The translations under genes were made by a program, and so were the position numbers. The notes beneath the pieces were generated by a model that saw only the letters and a program-made list of their open reading frames with translations, did no database searches and was not told where the DNA came from. Positions 1 to 8,621 of a stretch of 48,288 bases of DNA are shown here, piece by piece. The stretch's first letter is position 1. The number at the start of each line of letters is the position of its first letter. Origin of the DNA: Acidimicrobiaceae bacterium (GTDB lineage Bacteria; Actinomycetota; Acidimicrobiia; Acidimicrobiales; RAAP-2); the NCBI GenBank assembly GCA_003138855.1, contig PLHF01000115.1:1-48288 (forward strand), in the 5' to 3' direction.

Positions 1-152
1 CTAGACTCCCGCACGCGCCGGACGCCTGCGCTCGGGCAGGGGCGTGGGACTCGGGCGGGGTGGTCGGACGGGCACGATTGGCAACTCGGGGAAGTTTGGC
101 TCTTGAAAGCGACCGAACGCAGGTTCACTATGACGATAGTGAGGGGCCGAGG

Positions 153-365
153 ATGTGGGCCATCATGCCAGCAGGAGTTGGGGATCGGATCGTGATTTCC
201 GGGCGTTGGAGCGGCCGGCGCGACCGTGCCTGCAAAGTGCTGGACGTCCTGGATGCAAGCGGCGGCCCCCGCTACGTCGTCCGGTGGGACGACACCGGCC
301 AATTGGAGTTCTTCTCCTCGGGGCTCGGTGGCGCCGCCGTGCACTATCGCCACCCGCGGTGTTGA
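153..365 (+). CDS. DUF1918 domain small protein
   Basis: This is a 70-residue protein whose core (GDRIVISG followed by DVLDASGGPRYVVRWDDTGQ) matches the short DUF1918 beta-barrel proteins common in actinomycetes, which look like SH3-type folds and have no established function. The start at 153 is chosen because GAGGGG lies about six bases upstream; the reading frame is open further upstream, and a second ATG at 165 (MPAGVGDR) would give a more typical N-terminus. It is convergent with the secreted lipase-like gene to its right, with 52 bases between the stops. The family call rests on sequence pattern only; nothing here shows a role. Confidence 0.72.
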   Translation: MWAIMPAGVGDRIVISGRWSGRRDRACKVLDVLDASGGPRYVVRWDDTGQLEFFSSGLGGAAVHYRHPRC

Positions 366-417
366 GCGCGGCACTCACCCGGCGTCGCCGCCCTTGCGCC
401 CCAGCAGTCGCCGTTGC

Positions 418-1362
418 TCAGAGTTTGGTGTACTCCGCGACCGCCAACTGACCGATGAACCGGTAGCCCCGGGCATTGGCGTGGATGTTGCCGGCACTGC
501 AGTAGTAGGTCAGCTTGCAGATCTCCCACACCGCGACCGGGACGACGCCGTAGGGCGTGAGTCGGACCGTCGTCGTGAGCGGCGTGGCGTCCCCCGAGGT
601 GGCCAGTTGGTAAGGGGCCGAGGTGACATCGACGAAGGCCCCGCCCTGTACCGAAGTGTAGGCCGTCATCAGGGTCGGGTTGATGAGCGTGTCGAACGCC
701 GTCACCGAGAGGTCGGCCAGAGAGGCAGCGGTCTTCGTCGGTGGCACCGAGGGGTGGACGTAGAGCCCAAGGAGCACGTCGGGATAGGTCAAACCGATGA
801 TCTTGGCCGTGGAGTCGCCCGCCGCGGTCAGCGCCGTCTTGACCCTGGCGACCAGCGTACCGACGTTTGCCGCGACCGTGGACGTTGCCTTGACCACGCA
901 CGCCACCGGGCTGGGGGCAGACGCGCATCTGGTCACGTCGTTGCCGCCGATGGACACGGTGACCAGGCCGACCCTGCCCGGGTTGGCCGCGATGAAGGCG
1001 ACCGCCGCCGCCACCTGGGTCGTGGCCGGATAGTCCACCGGATCGATGGCGGCCCCGGGCCCGTAACCCGATGTCGTGCAGCCCGTGCTGGAAAGGATCG
1101 AGGTGGTCGTCGCCCCGCCGCACCCGAAGTTCTCGAGCCGCATCTTGGTCTGCTTGGCCACATAGGCGGTGTACCCGGCGGTCGCACCCTTGCCGGGCTG
1201 ATAGCCCACCGAGTAGGAGTCACCGAGTGACAGGTAGAAGAGACGCGTTCGGGGCACCCCGGCCGCACCACCCACGCCCGGCAGAGAGACCAGTCCCGCG
1301 GCGGTCACGCTGATGGCCAGCACGGCGCCCACGAGGAGTGCCGCCGTCGATCGTTTGCGCAC
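418..1362 (-). CDS. Secreted SGNH/GDSL-family esterase or lipase
   Basis: The 314-residue product starts with a classical signal peptide (MRKRSTAALLVGAVLA..., residues 1 to about 35) and should be exported. Block I is GDSYS with the nucleophile Ser at about residue 49, block III is IGGND at about 139-142, and the catalytic His is in NIHANARGY at about 294. The usual Asp three residues before that His is absent (Gly), as in esterases using a Ser-His dyad. Paired cysteines suggest disulfides. The GTG start at 1362 is favoured over an upstream in-frame ATG because GAGGGG sits seven bases before it and the signal peptide begins there. The substrate is unknown; lipids or acetylated polysaccharides are typical of the family. 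Confidence 0.85.
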   Translation of the reverse strand: MRKRSTAALLVGAVLAISVTAAGLVSLPGVGGAAGVPRTRLFYLSLGDSYSVGYQPGKGATAGYTAYVAKQTKMRLENFGCGGATTTSILSSTGCTTSGYGPGAAIDPVDYPATTQVAAAVAFIAANPGRVGLVTVSIGGNDVTRCASAPSPVACVVKATSTVAANVGTLVARVKTALTAAGDSTAKIIGLTYPDVLLGLYVHPSVPPTKTAASLADLSVTAFDTLINPTLMTAYTSVQGGAFVDVTSAPYQLATSGDATPLTTTVRLTPYGVVPVAVWEICKLTYYCSAGNIHANARGYRFIGQLAVAEYTKL

Positions 1363-1509
1363 TGCAGATCCCCTCAACGAACTCGAATACACCTTGTTGG
1401 CACAAGGACCCAGATCCCGGACCACGGACGACCGTCCCGGTGGCCACGGGCCGTCAGTCGGCCCTCTGCGTCTACGAAACATGGCTGACAGGTACGGAGA
1501 GTGGTGATT

Positions 1510-1707
1510 CTAGACGTGGTGGATCACCCAGGTGATCCCCTGGAACGCCCGGTAGCCCAGGTAGATGACCGTGGCCACCACCATGAACTTGAAGTACCAC
1601 GGGGAGTTGCGGTGCTCCAACGGCTCCGAGCCGCAGAACGGACACATGCCCTCCTCGGTGAGCTCGTCCGTTCCGAGCCGCTCGTTGCACTGTTCACACC
1701 AGGGCAC
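1510..1707 (-). CDS. Small zinc-ribbon membrane protein
   Basis: A 65-residue protein with two CxxC pairs (CEQC near residue 4 and CPFC near residue 22) that can form a zinc ribbon, followed by one hydrophobic segment (FMVVATVIYLGYRAFQGITWVI) that would anchor it in the membrane. It starts with GTG; GAAGGA lies about ten bases upstream. It lies 60 bases downstream of der on the same strand and is probably cotranscribed with it. No function is known to me for this type of protein. Confidence 0.65.
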   Translation of the reverse strand: MPWCEQCNERLGTDELTEEGMCPFCGSEPLEHRNSPWYFKFMVVATVIYLGYRAFQGITWVIHHV

Positions 1708-1767
1708 GTGGCACCGGTCCTTCGTGGGTACTGCGGCCTCGGCTCGACGCGGCTGGCTTCACCGGCG

Positions 1768-3168
1768 TCACCGTCTGCGCCCCCCACCCCCGTTGGCGCC
1801 CTTGGCCCGAACCCGCAACTTGATCGGCGTCGGCCCCAGTTCGAACCGCTCCCGCAGTCCCCGTTCGACATACCGGAGGTAGGTGGGCTGGAGGCGCCCG
1901 TTGGTGAACAGCGTGAAGGTCGGGGGATCGCTGGCCCCCTGCACCGCGTACTGGATCCTGGCCCCCACCGGGGGATGTGCCACCTGAATCGACTTGAGGG
2001 CCCGGTTGAGCTCTCCGGTCGGGATGCGCGAATGGTAGGCCTGCTCGGCGGCGGCGACGGCCGGGAGGATCTGGTGGACTCCCAGGCCGGACAGTGCGCT
2101 CACCTTCAGGACCGGTGCCTCGCCCAGGAAGGCCAGGCGGTCGCCGACGTCGACCAGGATGTCGGTCCGGTCCTCGGTGGCGATGAGCTCCCACTTGTTG
2201 AGCACCACCACCACCGGGCAGCCGGCGGCGCCGATCCGTTCGGCCAACCGTTGGTCCTGGTGGGTGATGCCGGCGGTGGCGTCGATGACCAACAGGGCGA
2301 TGTCGGCGCGGTCGAGCGCGTCGAGTGCCCGGAGCACGGAGAAGTACTCGGTGCCTCGTTCCGTGCGCGACTTCCTGCGCATGCCCGCGGTGTCGATGAA
2401 GCACACGGTGCCTTCGGGCGTCACGACGACGGTGTCCACCGCGTCCCGGGTGGTGCCGGGCGCGTCGTGGGTGACCGAGCGCTCGTCGCCCACCAGGCGG
2501 TTGAACAGTGTCGACTTGCCCACGTTGGGCCGTCCCACCAGCGCCACTCGGGGGACCGGCGCGCCGCTCCCCTGCCCGTCGGCTGCTTCTGGACCGTCCG
2601 GCTCGGCCTCCTCCTGTGCGTCGTCGGGCCCGGGCCCTGTGGGCAGAAGGAGCACCACATCGTCGAGCAGGTCTCCGGTGCCCCGACCGTGCAGGGCGCT
2701 GATCGGCCAGGGGTCGCCAAGGCCGAGGGAGACGGCGTCCCATGCGTCCGACTCCCGTTGCGACGAGTCGACCTTGTTGACCACCACCCGGACCGGTCGA
2801 CCCGAACGCTTGAGCACCCTCGCCACGGCAAGGTCCTCGTCGGTGAGGCCGACCGTGACGTCGACGACGAACAGGATCACGGCGGCCTCGGCGATGGCCC
2901 GTTCGGCCTGGGCACTGACCTGGACGTCGAGCGGATCGTCACTGGACAGCCATCCACCGGTGTCGACGACGGTGAAGGCGTACCCGCACCACTCCGCATC
3001 CAACTCCTTGCGGTCGCGGGTGACCCCGGGCCGCTCCTCGACAACGGCGGCCCGGCGCCCCACGATGCGGTTGACGAGGGTTGACTTGCCCACATTGGGG
3101 CGGCCGGCGACGACCACCAGGGGCCGTTCGCCCACCGCCGGTCCGAGGTCGGTGCCGGTGGGCGTCAT
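1768..3168 (-). CDS. der: Ribosome assembly GTPase Der (EngA)
   Basis: Der carries two tandem GTPase domains and acts in 50S subunit maturation. Both P-loops read GRPNVGKST (about residues 22-30 and 205-213). Both domains have DTxG switch motifs (DTGGW, DTAGM) and NKxD-type base-recognition motifs (NKVD; NKWE in the second domain, where Glu replaces the usual Asp). The C-terminal KH-like domain follows (IQVAHPPVGARIQYAVQ to the end). At 466 residues it is normal length, with a short acidic linker and a basic GGGGRRR tail. The ATG at 3168 overlaps the stop of the upstream DUF512 gene as ATGA, implying translational coupling. Confidence 0.95.
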   Translation of the reverse strand: MTPTGTDLGPAVGERPLVVVAGRPNVGKSTLVNRIVGRRAAVVEERPGVTRDRKELDAEWCGYAFTVVDTGGWLSSDDPLDVQVSAQAERAIAEAAVILFVVDVTVGLTDEDLAVARVLKRSGRPVRVVVNKVDSSQRESDAWDAVSLGLGDPWPISALHGRGTGDLLDDVVLLLPTGPGPDDAQEEAEPDGPEAADGQGSGAPVPRVALVGRPNVGKSTLFNRLVGDERSVTHDAPGTTRDAVDTVVVTPEGTVCFIDTAGMRRKSRTERGTEYFSVLRALDALDRADIALLVIDATAGITHQDQRLAERIGAAGCPVVVVLNKWELIATEDRTDILVDVGDRLAFLGEAPVLKVSALSGLGVHQILPAVAAAEQAYHSRIPTGELNRALKSIQVAHPPVGARIQYAVQGASDPPTFTLFTNGRLQPTYLRYVERGLRERFELGPTPIKLRVRAKGANGGGGRRR

Positions 3169-4631
3169 CGGGGTGCCCCCAAGGTGACGGGCACCCGCTC
3201 GGGGATGGGCCCTTCCGTCGACGGAGCGCCCCCACTCTCCGGCGGCAGTGCGTCCATGCGCTCCAACGCGCGCCGGAGGGACAGCCCGTCGGTGGGAACC
3301 ACCTCGACCGGGCGGGGCAGGTCGGCGACGGTCAGGTCGTCGAGGAACCTGCCCTCCGAGAGGCATGAGTCGGGCAGCAGATAACGGTGCCCTTCGGGCT
3401 GATGCCGGAGCGCCTCGATCAGGTCGGTGCCGGTCAGGAGGCCCGAGACTCCGATGTTCCCCCCGAAGTAGTGGTTGACGACGGGCACCAGTCGGACGTC
3501 GCGGCGCGGGAGGGATGCCACCAGGGGGGCCAGCACCCTGGCGCCGTACTCCCCGGTCAGGATGGCCACGGGTGCGCCGCGGTGCCAGGAGTGCACTCCG
3601 CCCGGCGCCCGGGGGGCCCGGTAGCCAGAGGCCGGCGCCCCGTCCACGGCGGCGAAGAACCCCGGGCGCACGCCGAGGGCCGCGTGCTCGTCGCCGCCGA
3701 AGGCGGCTTCGAAGGCCCTGGCCATGCCCAGCCCGTTCTCGTGCTGGGGGAATCCCTCGTAGGTGTGGGTCTGAGGGAAGGGCCGCTCGGCCATCAGGTA
3801 GTACTCATCGGCCGCGAACACCATCCGGCGCCCGATGGCGGAGAGGAACGTGTCCTGCCATGCCATAACGGTGTTGCACACGGCGGCGGCCTCGTCCCGG
3901 GTGTGAGGGCGCATGGCCTCCTCGTGGGAGAACCTGCTCACCCCGAGCGGTACGCAGGCCACGGTGGCCAGCGTGGGATAGCGGTCGAGCACGCCGGCGA
4001 GGGTGTCCTCGAGCACTTGCCCGTCGTTGCGCCCCGGACACACCACCACCTGCCCGTGGACCTCGATGCCCCCCTCGAGCAGTGCGCCCAGCCAGCGCAG
4101 GCTGGTGGCGCCCCGCCGGTTCCGCAGCAGGTCGGCCCTCCTGTCCGGATCCGTGGCGTGGATGGACACGAACAGGGGACTGAGGCGCTCGGTGAGCACC
4201 CGTTCGAGGTCCATCTCGGTGAATCGGGTCAGGGTGGTGAAGTTGCCGTAGAGGAAGGACAGGCGGTAGTCGTCGTCCTTCATGGACAGGCTCCGGCGCA
4301 TTCCCTTGGGAAGCTGGTGGATGAAGCAGAACTCGCAGTGGTTGTCACAGGTGCGGACCCGGTCGAAGACGGCCGAGGAGACTTCGATGCCCAGGGGCTC
4401 CCCGGGCTGCTTGCGGACGGACAGCGCCACCGGCTCGGGCAGGCCACGCCGGCGGACCACCAGGTCGAGCTCCGGTTCGTCGGCCAGCAGGCTGTACTCG
4501 ATCACGTCGCGCGGGGACCGCCCGTTGAGGGACAGGAGCTCGTCACCGGATCGGAGCCCGGACCGCGCGGCCGGTGACGATTCGGTGACGGCGACGACCT
4601 TGGGTGCCGTCGTCACTCTGGGCGCCGACAT
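3165..4631 (-). CDS. DUF512 radical-SAM protein with N-terminal PDZ-like domain
   Basis: The 488-residue protein has a PDZ-like N-terminus (ESSPAARSGLRSGDELLSLNG, about residues 17-37). A cysteine cluster CDNHCEFCFIHQLPKGMR at about 95-112 is the CxxxCxxC 4Fe-4S site of a radical SAM domain. The C-terminal DUF512 region contains YFGGNIGVSGLLTGTD and LPDSCLSEGRFLDD. Its biochemical reaction is not known to me. It overlaps der by four bases; linkage of this family to der occurs in other phyla, suggesting a role in ribosome or RNA maturation (inference). Transcription probably starts at or next to its ATG, since TAGCCT lies six bases upstream. Confidence 0.88.
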   Translation of the reverse strand: MSAPRVTTAPKVVAVTESSPAARSGLRSGDELLSLNGRSPRDVIEYSLLADEPELDLVVRRRGLPEPVALSVRKQPGEPLGIEVSSAVFDRVRTCDNHCEFCFIHQLPKGMRRSLSMKDDDYRLSFLYGNFTTLTRFTEMDLERVLTERLSPLFVSIHATDPDRRADLLRNRRGATSLRWLGALLEGGIEVHGQVVVCPGRNDGQVLEDTLAGVLDRYPTLATVACVPLGVSRFSHEEAMRPHTRDEAAAVCNTVMAWQDTFLSAIGRRMVFAADEYYLMAERPFPQTHTYEGFPQHENGLGMARAFEAAFGGDEHAALGVRPGFFAAVDGAPASGYRAPRAPGGVHSWHRGAPVAILTGEYGARVLAPLVASLPRRDVRLVPVVNHYFGGNIGVSGLLTGTDLIEALRHQPEGHRYLLPDSCLSEGRFLDDLTVADLPRPVEVVPTDGLSLRRALERMDALPPESGGAPSTEGPIPERVPVTLGAPR

Positions 4632-4637
4632 GCAGCC

Positions 4638-4643
4638 AGGCTA
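4638..4643 (-). promoter_or_regulatory. -10 element, leaderless promoter of DUF512 gene
   Basis: Read on the minus strand this is TAGCCT, six bases before the ATG at 4631, matching the actinobacterial TANNNT -10 box placed so that transcription begins at the start codon. No Shine-Dalgarno sequence lies in between. Confidence 0.6.
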
Positions 4644-4701
4644 CCTTGTCCCCTGCTCCGCTCCGACGTCGGGTGCGGTCCGGTAAGGCCGAATGCCCCG
4701 G

Positions 4702-4707
4702 TAGCCT
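4702..4707 (+). promoter_or_regulatory. -10 element, leaderless promoter of ispH
   Basis: TAGCCT lies six bases before the GTG start of ispH. The only purine-rich stretch (GGGGAG) directly abuts the GTG and is too close to serve as a ribosome binding site, so a leaderless start is the better reading. The same hexamer drives the divergent DUF512 gene 58 bases away. Confidence 0.6.
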
Positions 4708-4713
4708 GGGGAG

Positions 4714-5844
4714 GTGCCCGTCGATCGAGTGCTCCTGGCCGAGCCCAGGGGGTTCTGTGCCGGGGTGGAGAAGGCGATCAAGGCGTTGGCCTGGATGGTC
4801 AGGGTCTTCGAGCCGCCCGTCTACTGCTACCACGAGATCGTCCATAACCGGCACGTGGTCGACCAGTTCCGCGCCCAGGGCGTCATCTTCGTCGACGACG
4901 TCCGCGAAGTGCCCGCCGGCGCCCCCCTGATGCTCTCCGCCCACGGATCGGCGCCCGAAGTGGTCTCGGCCGCACGCGACGAGGGCCGGGTGGTGGTGGA
5001 CGCCGTCTGCCCCCTCGTCACCAAGGTCCACCATGAGCTCAAGGTCCGTGCCCGGAAGGGCTACACCGTCCTCTACGTGGGCCACCACGGCCACGAGGAG
5101 GCGGTGGGAACGATGGCCGTGGCCCCCGACTCGGTGCAGCTGCTCGAACGGGTCGAGGACGTCGACCGGATCGCGGATCTCGAGGGCAGTGGCGGAGAGG
5201 CCCGCCAGGTGGCACTTCTGGCCCAGACCACCCTCAGCCACGACGAGTGGGCGGGCATCGTCGACCGGGCGCGGGAACGGTTCCCCGATCTGTGGATGCC
5301 CAATCGGAGCGACCTCTGCTTCGCGACCACCAACCGCCAGGCGGCGCTCAAGGCCATTGCCGGGCAGGCGGACGCGGTGGTGGTCATCGGCTCGGAGAAC
5401 TCGTCCAACACGGTGGCCCTCGAACAGGTGGCCGAGGCCTTCGGCTGCCCCCGGGTGATCCGGGTCAACGACGCCTCCGAACTGCCCGACGACCTGTCCG
5501 GCACCGTCGGGGTCACCGCGGGGGCCTCCGCCCCGGAGGCCCTGGTGCGGGCGGTGGTGGAGCGCCTGGCCCCCGTCCACGGGGTGCAGAGCTCGCCGGT
5601 GACCGTCGAGGAGGAGTACTTCCCTCCCCCACCGGAGCTCCGCGAACTGCTCCGAGCGCTGGAGGCGGCGCTGTCGTTGCTCAATGGGGCTCCCGACCCC
5701 CACCCGGACGGGACCGGGCCCCTTGCGGCCGACGCCGAGTCCACGGTGCTGGCCACCGACAGGACCACCGCTGCGGCCGATGTGCTCGAGCGGCTGGGCG
5801 GCTGGTCCGGCGACGTCCCGGACCAGCGATCGGCGCGAGAATGA
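4714..5844 (+). CDS. ispH: 4-hydroxy-3-methylbut-2-enyl diphosphate reductase
   Basis: IspH is the last enzyme of the MEP pathway and reduces HMBPP to IPP and DMAPP with a 4Fe-4S cluster. The three cluster cysteines are visible (GFCAGVEKAI, Cys15; DAVCPLVTKVH, Cys99; DLCFATTNRQA, Cys202), as are the substrate histidines (HNRHVV, SAHGSAP, HHGHEE) and the GSENSSNT motif. At 376 residues it is longer than usual because of a C-terminal extension of about 60 residues after EEEYFPPPPELRELL, low in complexity and without recognisable motifs. The GTG start is supported by the -10 box six bases upstream. The HD-domain gene follows after four bases. Confidence 0.95.
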   Translation: MPVDRVLLAEPRGFCAGVEKAIKALAWMVRVFEPPVYCYHEIVHNRHVVDQFRAQGVIFVDDVREVPAGAPLMLSAHGSAPEVVSAARDEGRVVVDAVCPLVTKVHHELKVRARKGYTVLYVGHHGHEEAVGTMAVAPDSVQLLERVEDVDRIADLEGSGGEARQVALLAQTTLSHDEWAGIVDRARERFPDLWMPNRSDLCFATTNRQAALKAIAGQADAVVVIGSENSSNTVALEQVAEAFGCPRVIRVNDASELPDDLSGTVGVTAGASAPEALVRAVVERLAPVHGVQSSPVTVEEEYFPPPPELRELLRALEAALSLLNGAPDPHPDGTGPLAADAESTVLATDRTTAAADVLERLGGWSGDVPDQRSARE

Positions 5845-5848
5845 GACG

Positions 5849-6400
5849 ATGACGACGACTTCGTTCACCAGCATGGATGTCTCGACAGGCGACGACTGGG
5901 CGCTGATCGGCGCCGAGACCGCCAAGAACCAGGGCCGGGTCGCCGACCGGGTGCTGGTGATGCTCGAGTCACTGTCCGACGTCGTCGACGGCTTCGCCGT
6001 GGACCAGCTGACCCACTGCCTCCAGACGGCCACCAGGGCCGAGCGGGCGGGAGCGGACGACGAACTGGTGGTGGCCTCGCTCTGCCACGACATCGGCAAG
6101 GCGGTGTCGGTGCCCAACCACCCGCGCATCGCCGCGGAGATCCTGCGCCCCTACGTGCGGTCGGAGGTGGTCGCCGCCATCCTCTACCACCAGGACTTCC
6201 AGGGCCGGCACTACTACCACCACTTCCGCATGGACCCCGACCTGCGCGACCACCACCGCGACGAGCCGTGGTACGAGCTGGCCGAGCGGTTCGCCGACGA
6301 GTGGGACCAGACGAGCTTCGACCCCGACTTCCCCACCGAGCCCCTCGCCCATTTCGAACCGAGGGTACGGGCGGTCTTCGCCAGGCCACACACAATCTGA
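5849..6400 (+). CDS. HD-domain hydrolase or oxygenase, PhnZ/MIOX-like
   Basis: The 183-residue protein has the layout of compact HD-fold metalloproteins: an upstream His (LTHCLQTA), the HD pair in SLCHDIGKA (about residues 76-84), then NHPRIAAEIL and ILYHQDFQG, which supply further metal ligands. Small members of this group include PhnZ-like mixed-valent di-iron oxygenases and myo-inositol oxygenase relatives as well as ordinary phosphohydrolases, and the sequence alone does not separate them. It begins four bases after ispH, and its TGA shares one base with the next ATG (TGATG), so the three genes form one operon. Confidence 0.7.
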   Translation: MTTTSFTSMDVSTGDDWALIGAETAKNQGRVADRVLVMLESLSDVVDGFAVDQLTHCLQTATRAERAGADDELVVASLCHDIGKAVSVPNHPRIAAEILRPYVRSEVVAAILYHQDFQGRHYYHHFRMDPDLRDHHRDEPWYELAERFADEWDQTSFDPDFPTEPLAHFEPRVRAVFARPHTI

Positions 6401-7248
6401 TGGCACCGACCCAGCGGCACCGGTGGCTGACCCTGCCGGAAAATCGCGGGCATCGGCGCTACCGGGAACTCCATCGTCTGGCGCTCGACTCGGCACGTTC
6501 CGACTTCGAACAGCGCCATCCCCATGCCCGATTCGGCCCGGTGCTCGCCCTGATCGCCGCCTACGAGGAGGAGCGCAACATCGGCGGCGTCCTCAAGGAC
6601 ATGCCGACCCTCATCGGAGATCTGGAGGTCTCCACCCTGGTGGTGGTGGACGGCGGCGGTGACAACACCGCCCAGGTCGCCATCGACGCCGGTGTGTTCA
6701 CCTGCGTGCTGCCGGTCAACCTGGGCCAGGGTGCCGCCCTCCGGCTCGGGTACGAGCTCGCCGCCGAGCACGGGGCCCGTTTCGTGGTCACCCTCGACGC
6801 CGACGGTCAGAACGATCCCACCGAGATGCCGACCATGCTGGAGCCGCTGCTGGACGGCACCGCCGACTTCGTCATCGCCTCCCGCCGACTGGGTGTGGAT
6901 CGGACAACCGACCGGTTCCGGCAGGCGGGCGTCCAGCTCTACGCCTGGATCCTCAACGCCATCGTGTCCCAGCGGCTCTCCGACTCCTCGAACGGCTACC
7001 GCTCCTTCACGATCGAGCTGCTCGACGACATCCGTCCCCATCTGGTGCAGGACCAGTACCAGACAGCCGAGGTGGTGATCACCGCGGCAAGCCGCGGCTG
7101 GCGTATCACCCAGCAGCCCACGGTGTGGCACCCCCGTGCGTCCGGCCCGTCCAAGAAGGGCGGCAACCTGTTCTTCGGTCTGCAGTACGCCCGGGTCATC
7201 TTCTCCACCTGGCTGCGGGTGACCGTCGGCAACCGGCGGCGTCGCTGA
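6400..7248 (+). CDS. Family 2 glycosyltransferase, dolichyl-phosphate-mannose-synthase-like
   Basis: A GT-A fold enzyme of 282 residues. The nucleotide-sugar part shows ALIAAYEEERNIGGVL, VVVDGGGDNT and the metal-binding DADGQNDPTEM, followed by an acceptor region with SNGYRSFTIELLDD. No membrane helices are evident. Members transfer a sugar from GDP- or UDP-sugar to polyprenyl phosphate or a related acceptor; donor and acceptor cannot be read here. The ATG is coupled to the HD gene by TGATG. It is convergent with plsC, 30 bases away, with a 7-bp inverted repeat in the gap. Confidence 0.82.
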   Translation: MAPTQRHRWLTLPENRGHRRYRELHRLALDSARSDFEQRHPHARFGPVLALIAAYEEERNIGGVLKDMPTLIGDLEVSTLVVVDGGGDNTAQVAIDAGVFTCVLPVNLGQGAALRLGYELAAEHGARFVVTLDADGQNDPTEMPTMLEPLLDGTADFVIASRRLGVDRTTDRFRQAGVQLYAWILNAIVSQRLSDSSNGYRSFTIELLDDIRPHLVQDQYQTAEVVITAASRGWRITQQPTVWHPRASGPSKKGGNLFFGLQYARVIFSTWLRVTVGNRRRR

Positions 7249-7253
7249 TCGCT

Positions 7254-7278
7254 TCCGGGCCTCGACCCGGCGCCCGGA
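7254..7278. terminator. Possible bidirectional terminator between convergent genes
   Basis: TCCGGGC (7254-7260) and GCCCGGA (7272-7278) form a 7-bp stem with an 11-base loop between the stops of the glycosyltransferase and plsC. There is no T tract, so the assignment is weak. Confidence 0.35.
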
Positions 7279-7998
7279 TCAGTACCGTCCGGTGACCGTC
7301 ACCGCACGGTCGTAGAGATCCTGGATCGACCGGGTCAGCTCCTCGGTGAGCTGGTGGATCCTGCTGCGCGGGACCCGGCCGCTTCCGGTGCGCTCCGGGG
7401 CGGAAATGGGCTCTCCCACCACCAGGTGGATGTGCTCGGGACGCGGGATCTTCTTCCCCTTGGGCATCACCGACGCTGACCCGCCGATGCCCACGGGGAT
7501 GACCGTCGCCCCGGTACGGGCAGCGAGGAAGGCCACCCCCTCGTGCAGGTCCCCGACGACCGGGCCCGAGCGGCGCTCGCCTTCGGGGAAGAGGATGAGG
7601 GCCTCTCCGGCTTCGAGTACCTGCTGGGCCCTGCGCATTGCCTCGCGGTCGGCCGACTCGCGGTGGACCGGGAAGACCCCCACCGAGGGGAGGATCTTGG
7701 CCAGCAGGCCGTTCTTCCACAGGGTGTCCTTGGCCATGTAGTGCAGCTTCCGGTGGGTCACCTCCGAGGCCACGAAGAAGTCGATGAACGAGCGGTGCAC
7801 CGGGGCGATGATCACCGGCCCCTCGGCCGGCACCCGGTCCGCCCCCTCGACCGTCGTGCGGAACAGCAGCCGGTTCAGCCCGTGGACCAACAGCCGGAGG
7901 AACCGGTAGATCGGGGTGAACCGAGTGTCCACCCGGAGCTCGATGTCCACCGGGACACCACCGGCCCCGCCCTCCTCCCCGTTCGGACTCACAGCCAT
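7279..7998 (-). CDS. plsC: 1-acyl-sn-glycerol-3-phosphate acyltransferase, PlsC family
   Basis: The 239-residue protein carries the acyltransferase HX4D motif (HRSFID, about residues 68-73), the FPEGERR motif and the later VIPVGIGG block that define PlsC/LPLAT enzymes, which acylate lysophosphatidic acid in phospholipid synthesis. The hydrophobic N-terminal segment (YRFLRLLVHGLNRLLF) suggests membrane association. The ATG at 7998 overlaps the cmk stop by ten bases, placing it last in the scpA operon. Several PlsC paralogues are normal in actinomycetes, so the exact acceptor is uncertain. Confidence 0.85.
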   Translation of the reverse strand: MAVSPNGEEGGAGGVPVDIELRVDTRFTPIYRFLRLLVHGLNRLLFRTTVEGADRVPAEGPVIIAPVHRSFIDFFVASEVTHRKLHYMAKDTLWKNGLLAKILPSVGVFPVHRESADREAMRRAQQVLEAGEALILFPEGERRSGPVVGDLHEGVAFLAARTGATVIPVGIGGSASVMPKGKKIPRPEHIHLVVGEPISAPERTGSGRVPRSRIHQLTEELTRSIQDLYDRAVTVTGRY

Positions 7999-8621
7999 GC
8001 CACGACCTCCTCCACGATGTCCTCCACCGACCGCTCGGTGGTGTCGATTACCCGGGCGCCGTCGGCCACTCCCAGGGGTGACACCGAACGGGTGCTGTCG
8101 AGCCTGTCCCGGCGCGCCACTGCGTCGGCCCCCTCCTCGGGCCGCCTACGGGCCCGCTCGCTCTCGGAAGCGGTGAGGTAGATCTTGAGGTCGGCCTGGG
8201 GGAACACCGCCGAACCGATGTCCCTTCCCTCGACGACGCCCCCTCTCCGTGCCGCCACCCACTGGCGCTGGCACTCGACGAGGACGGCGCGGACAGCTGG
8301 GTTTGCCGCGACGGCCGACACTACCGCGCTGACCTCTGCCCCCCGGATGGCCTCGGTGATGTCGGAACCGTCGGCCACCACCCGCTCGCCCACCGTGATG
8401 ACCAGTGAACGGGCGAGGTCGGCCACTCCTTGGCGGTCGCCCAGATCGATCCCCCGGTCGAGGGCGGCCCACGCCACGGCCCGGTACATGGCGCCAGTGT
8501 CGAGGCGCTCAACGCCGAGACGCTCGCTCAGGGCCCTTGACACGGTCGACTTGCCGGAGCCGGCAGGGCCGTCGATGGCGATTACCGGGTACGGCCGGCT
8601 CTCCGCGTCGACCGCGGTCAT
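7989..8621 (-). CDS. cmk: Cytidylate kinase
   Basis: Cmk phosphorylates CMP and dCMP with ATP. The P-loop is IDGPAGSGKST near residue 15, followed by RLDTGAMYRAVAWAAL, the CMP-binding GGVVEGRDIGSAVFPQADLKIYLTA block and a lid region rich in arginine (ARRRPEEGADAVARRD). At 210 residues it is near the usual size. The ATG at 8621 shares one base with the aroA stop (TGATG). A cmk gene directly after aroA is a widespread arrangement. Confidence 0.93.
   Translation of the reverse strand: MTAVDAESRPYPVIAIDGPAGSGKSTVSRALSERLGVERLDTGAMYRAVAWAALDRGIDLGDRQGVADLARSLVITVGERVVADGSDITEAIRGAEVSAVVSAVAANPAVRAVLVECQRQWVAARRGGVVEGRDIGSAVFPQADLKIYLTASESERARRRPEEGADAVARRDRLDSTRSVSPLGVADGARVIDTTERSVEDIVEEVVAWL

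Noticed and set aside
3387-4577. Long plus-strand open frame opposite the DUF512 gene
   Set aside because: It is antisense to a gene with clear motifs, and the product is Gly/Val/His-rich low-complexity sequence.
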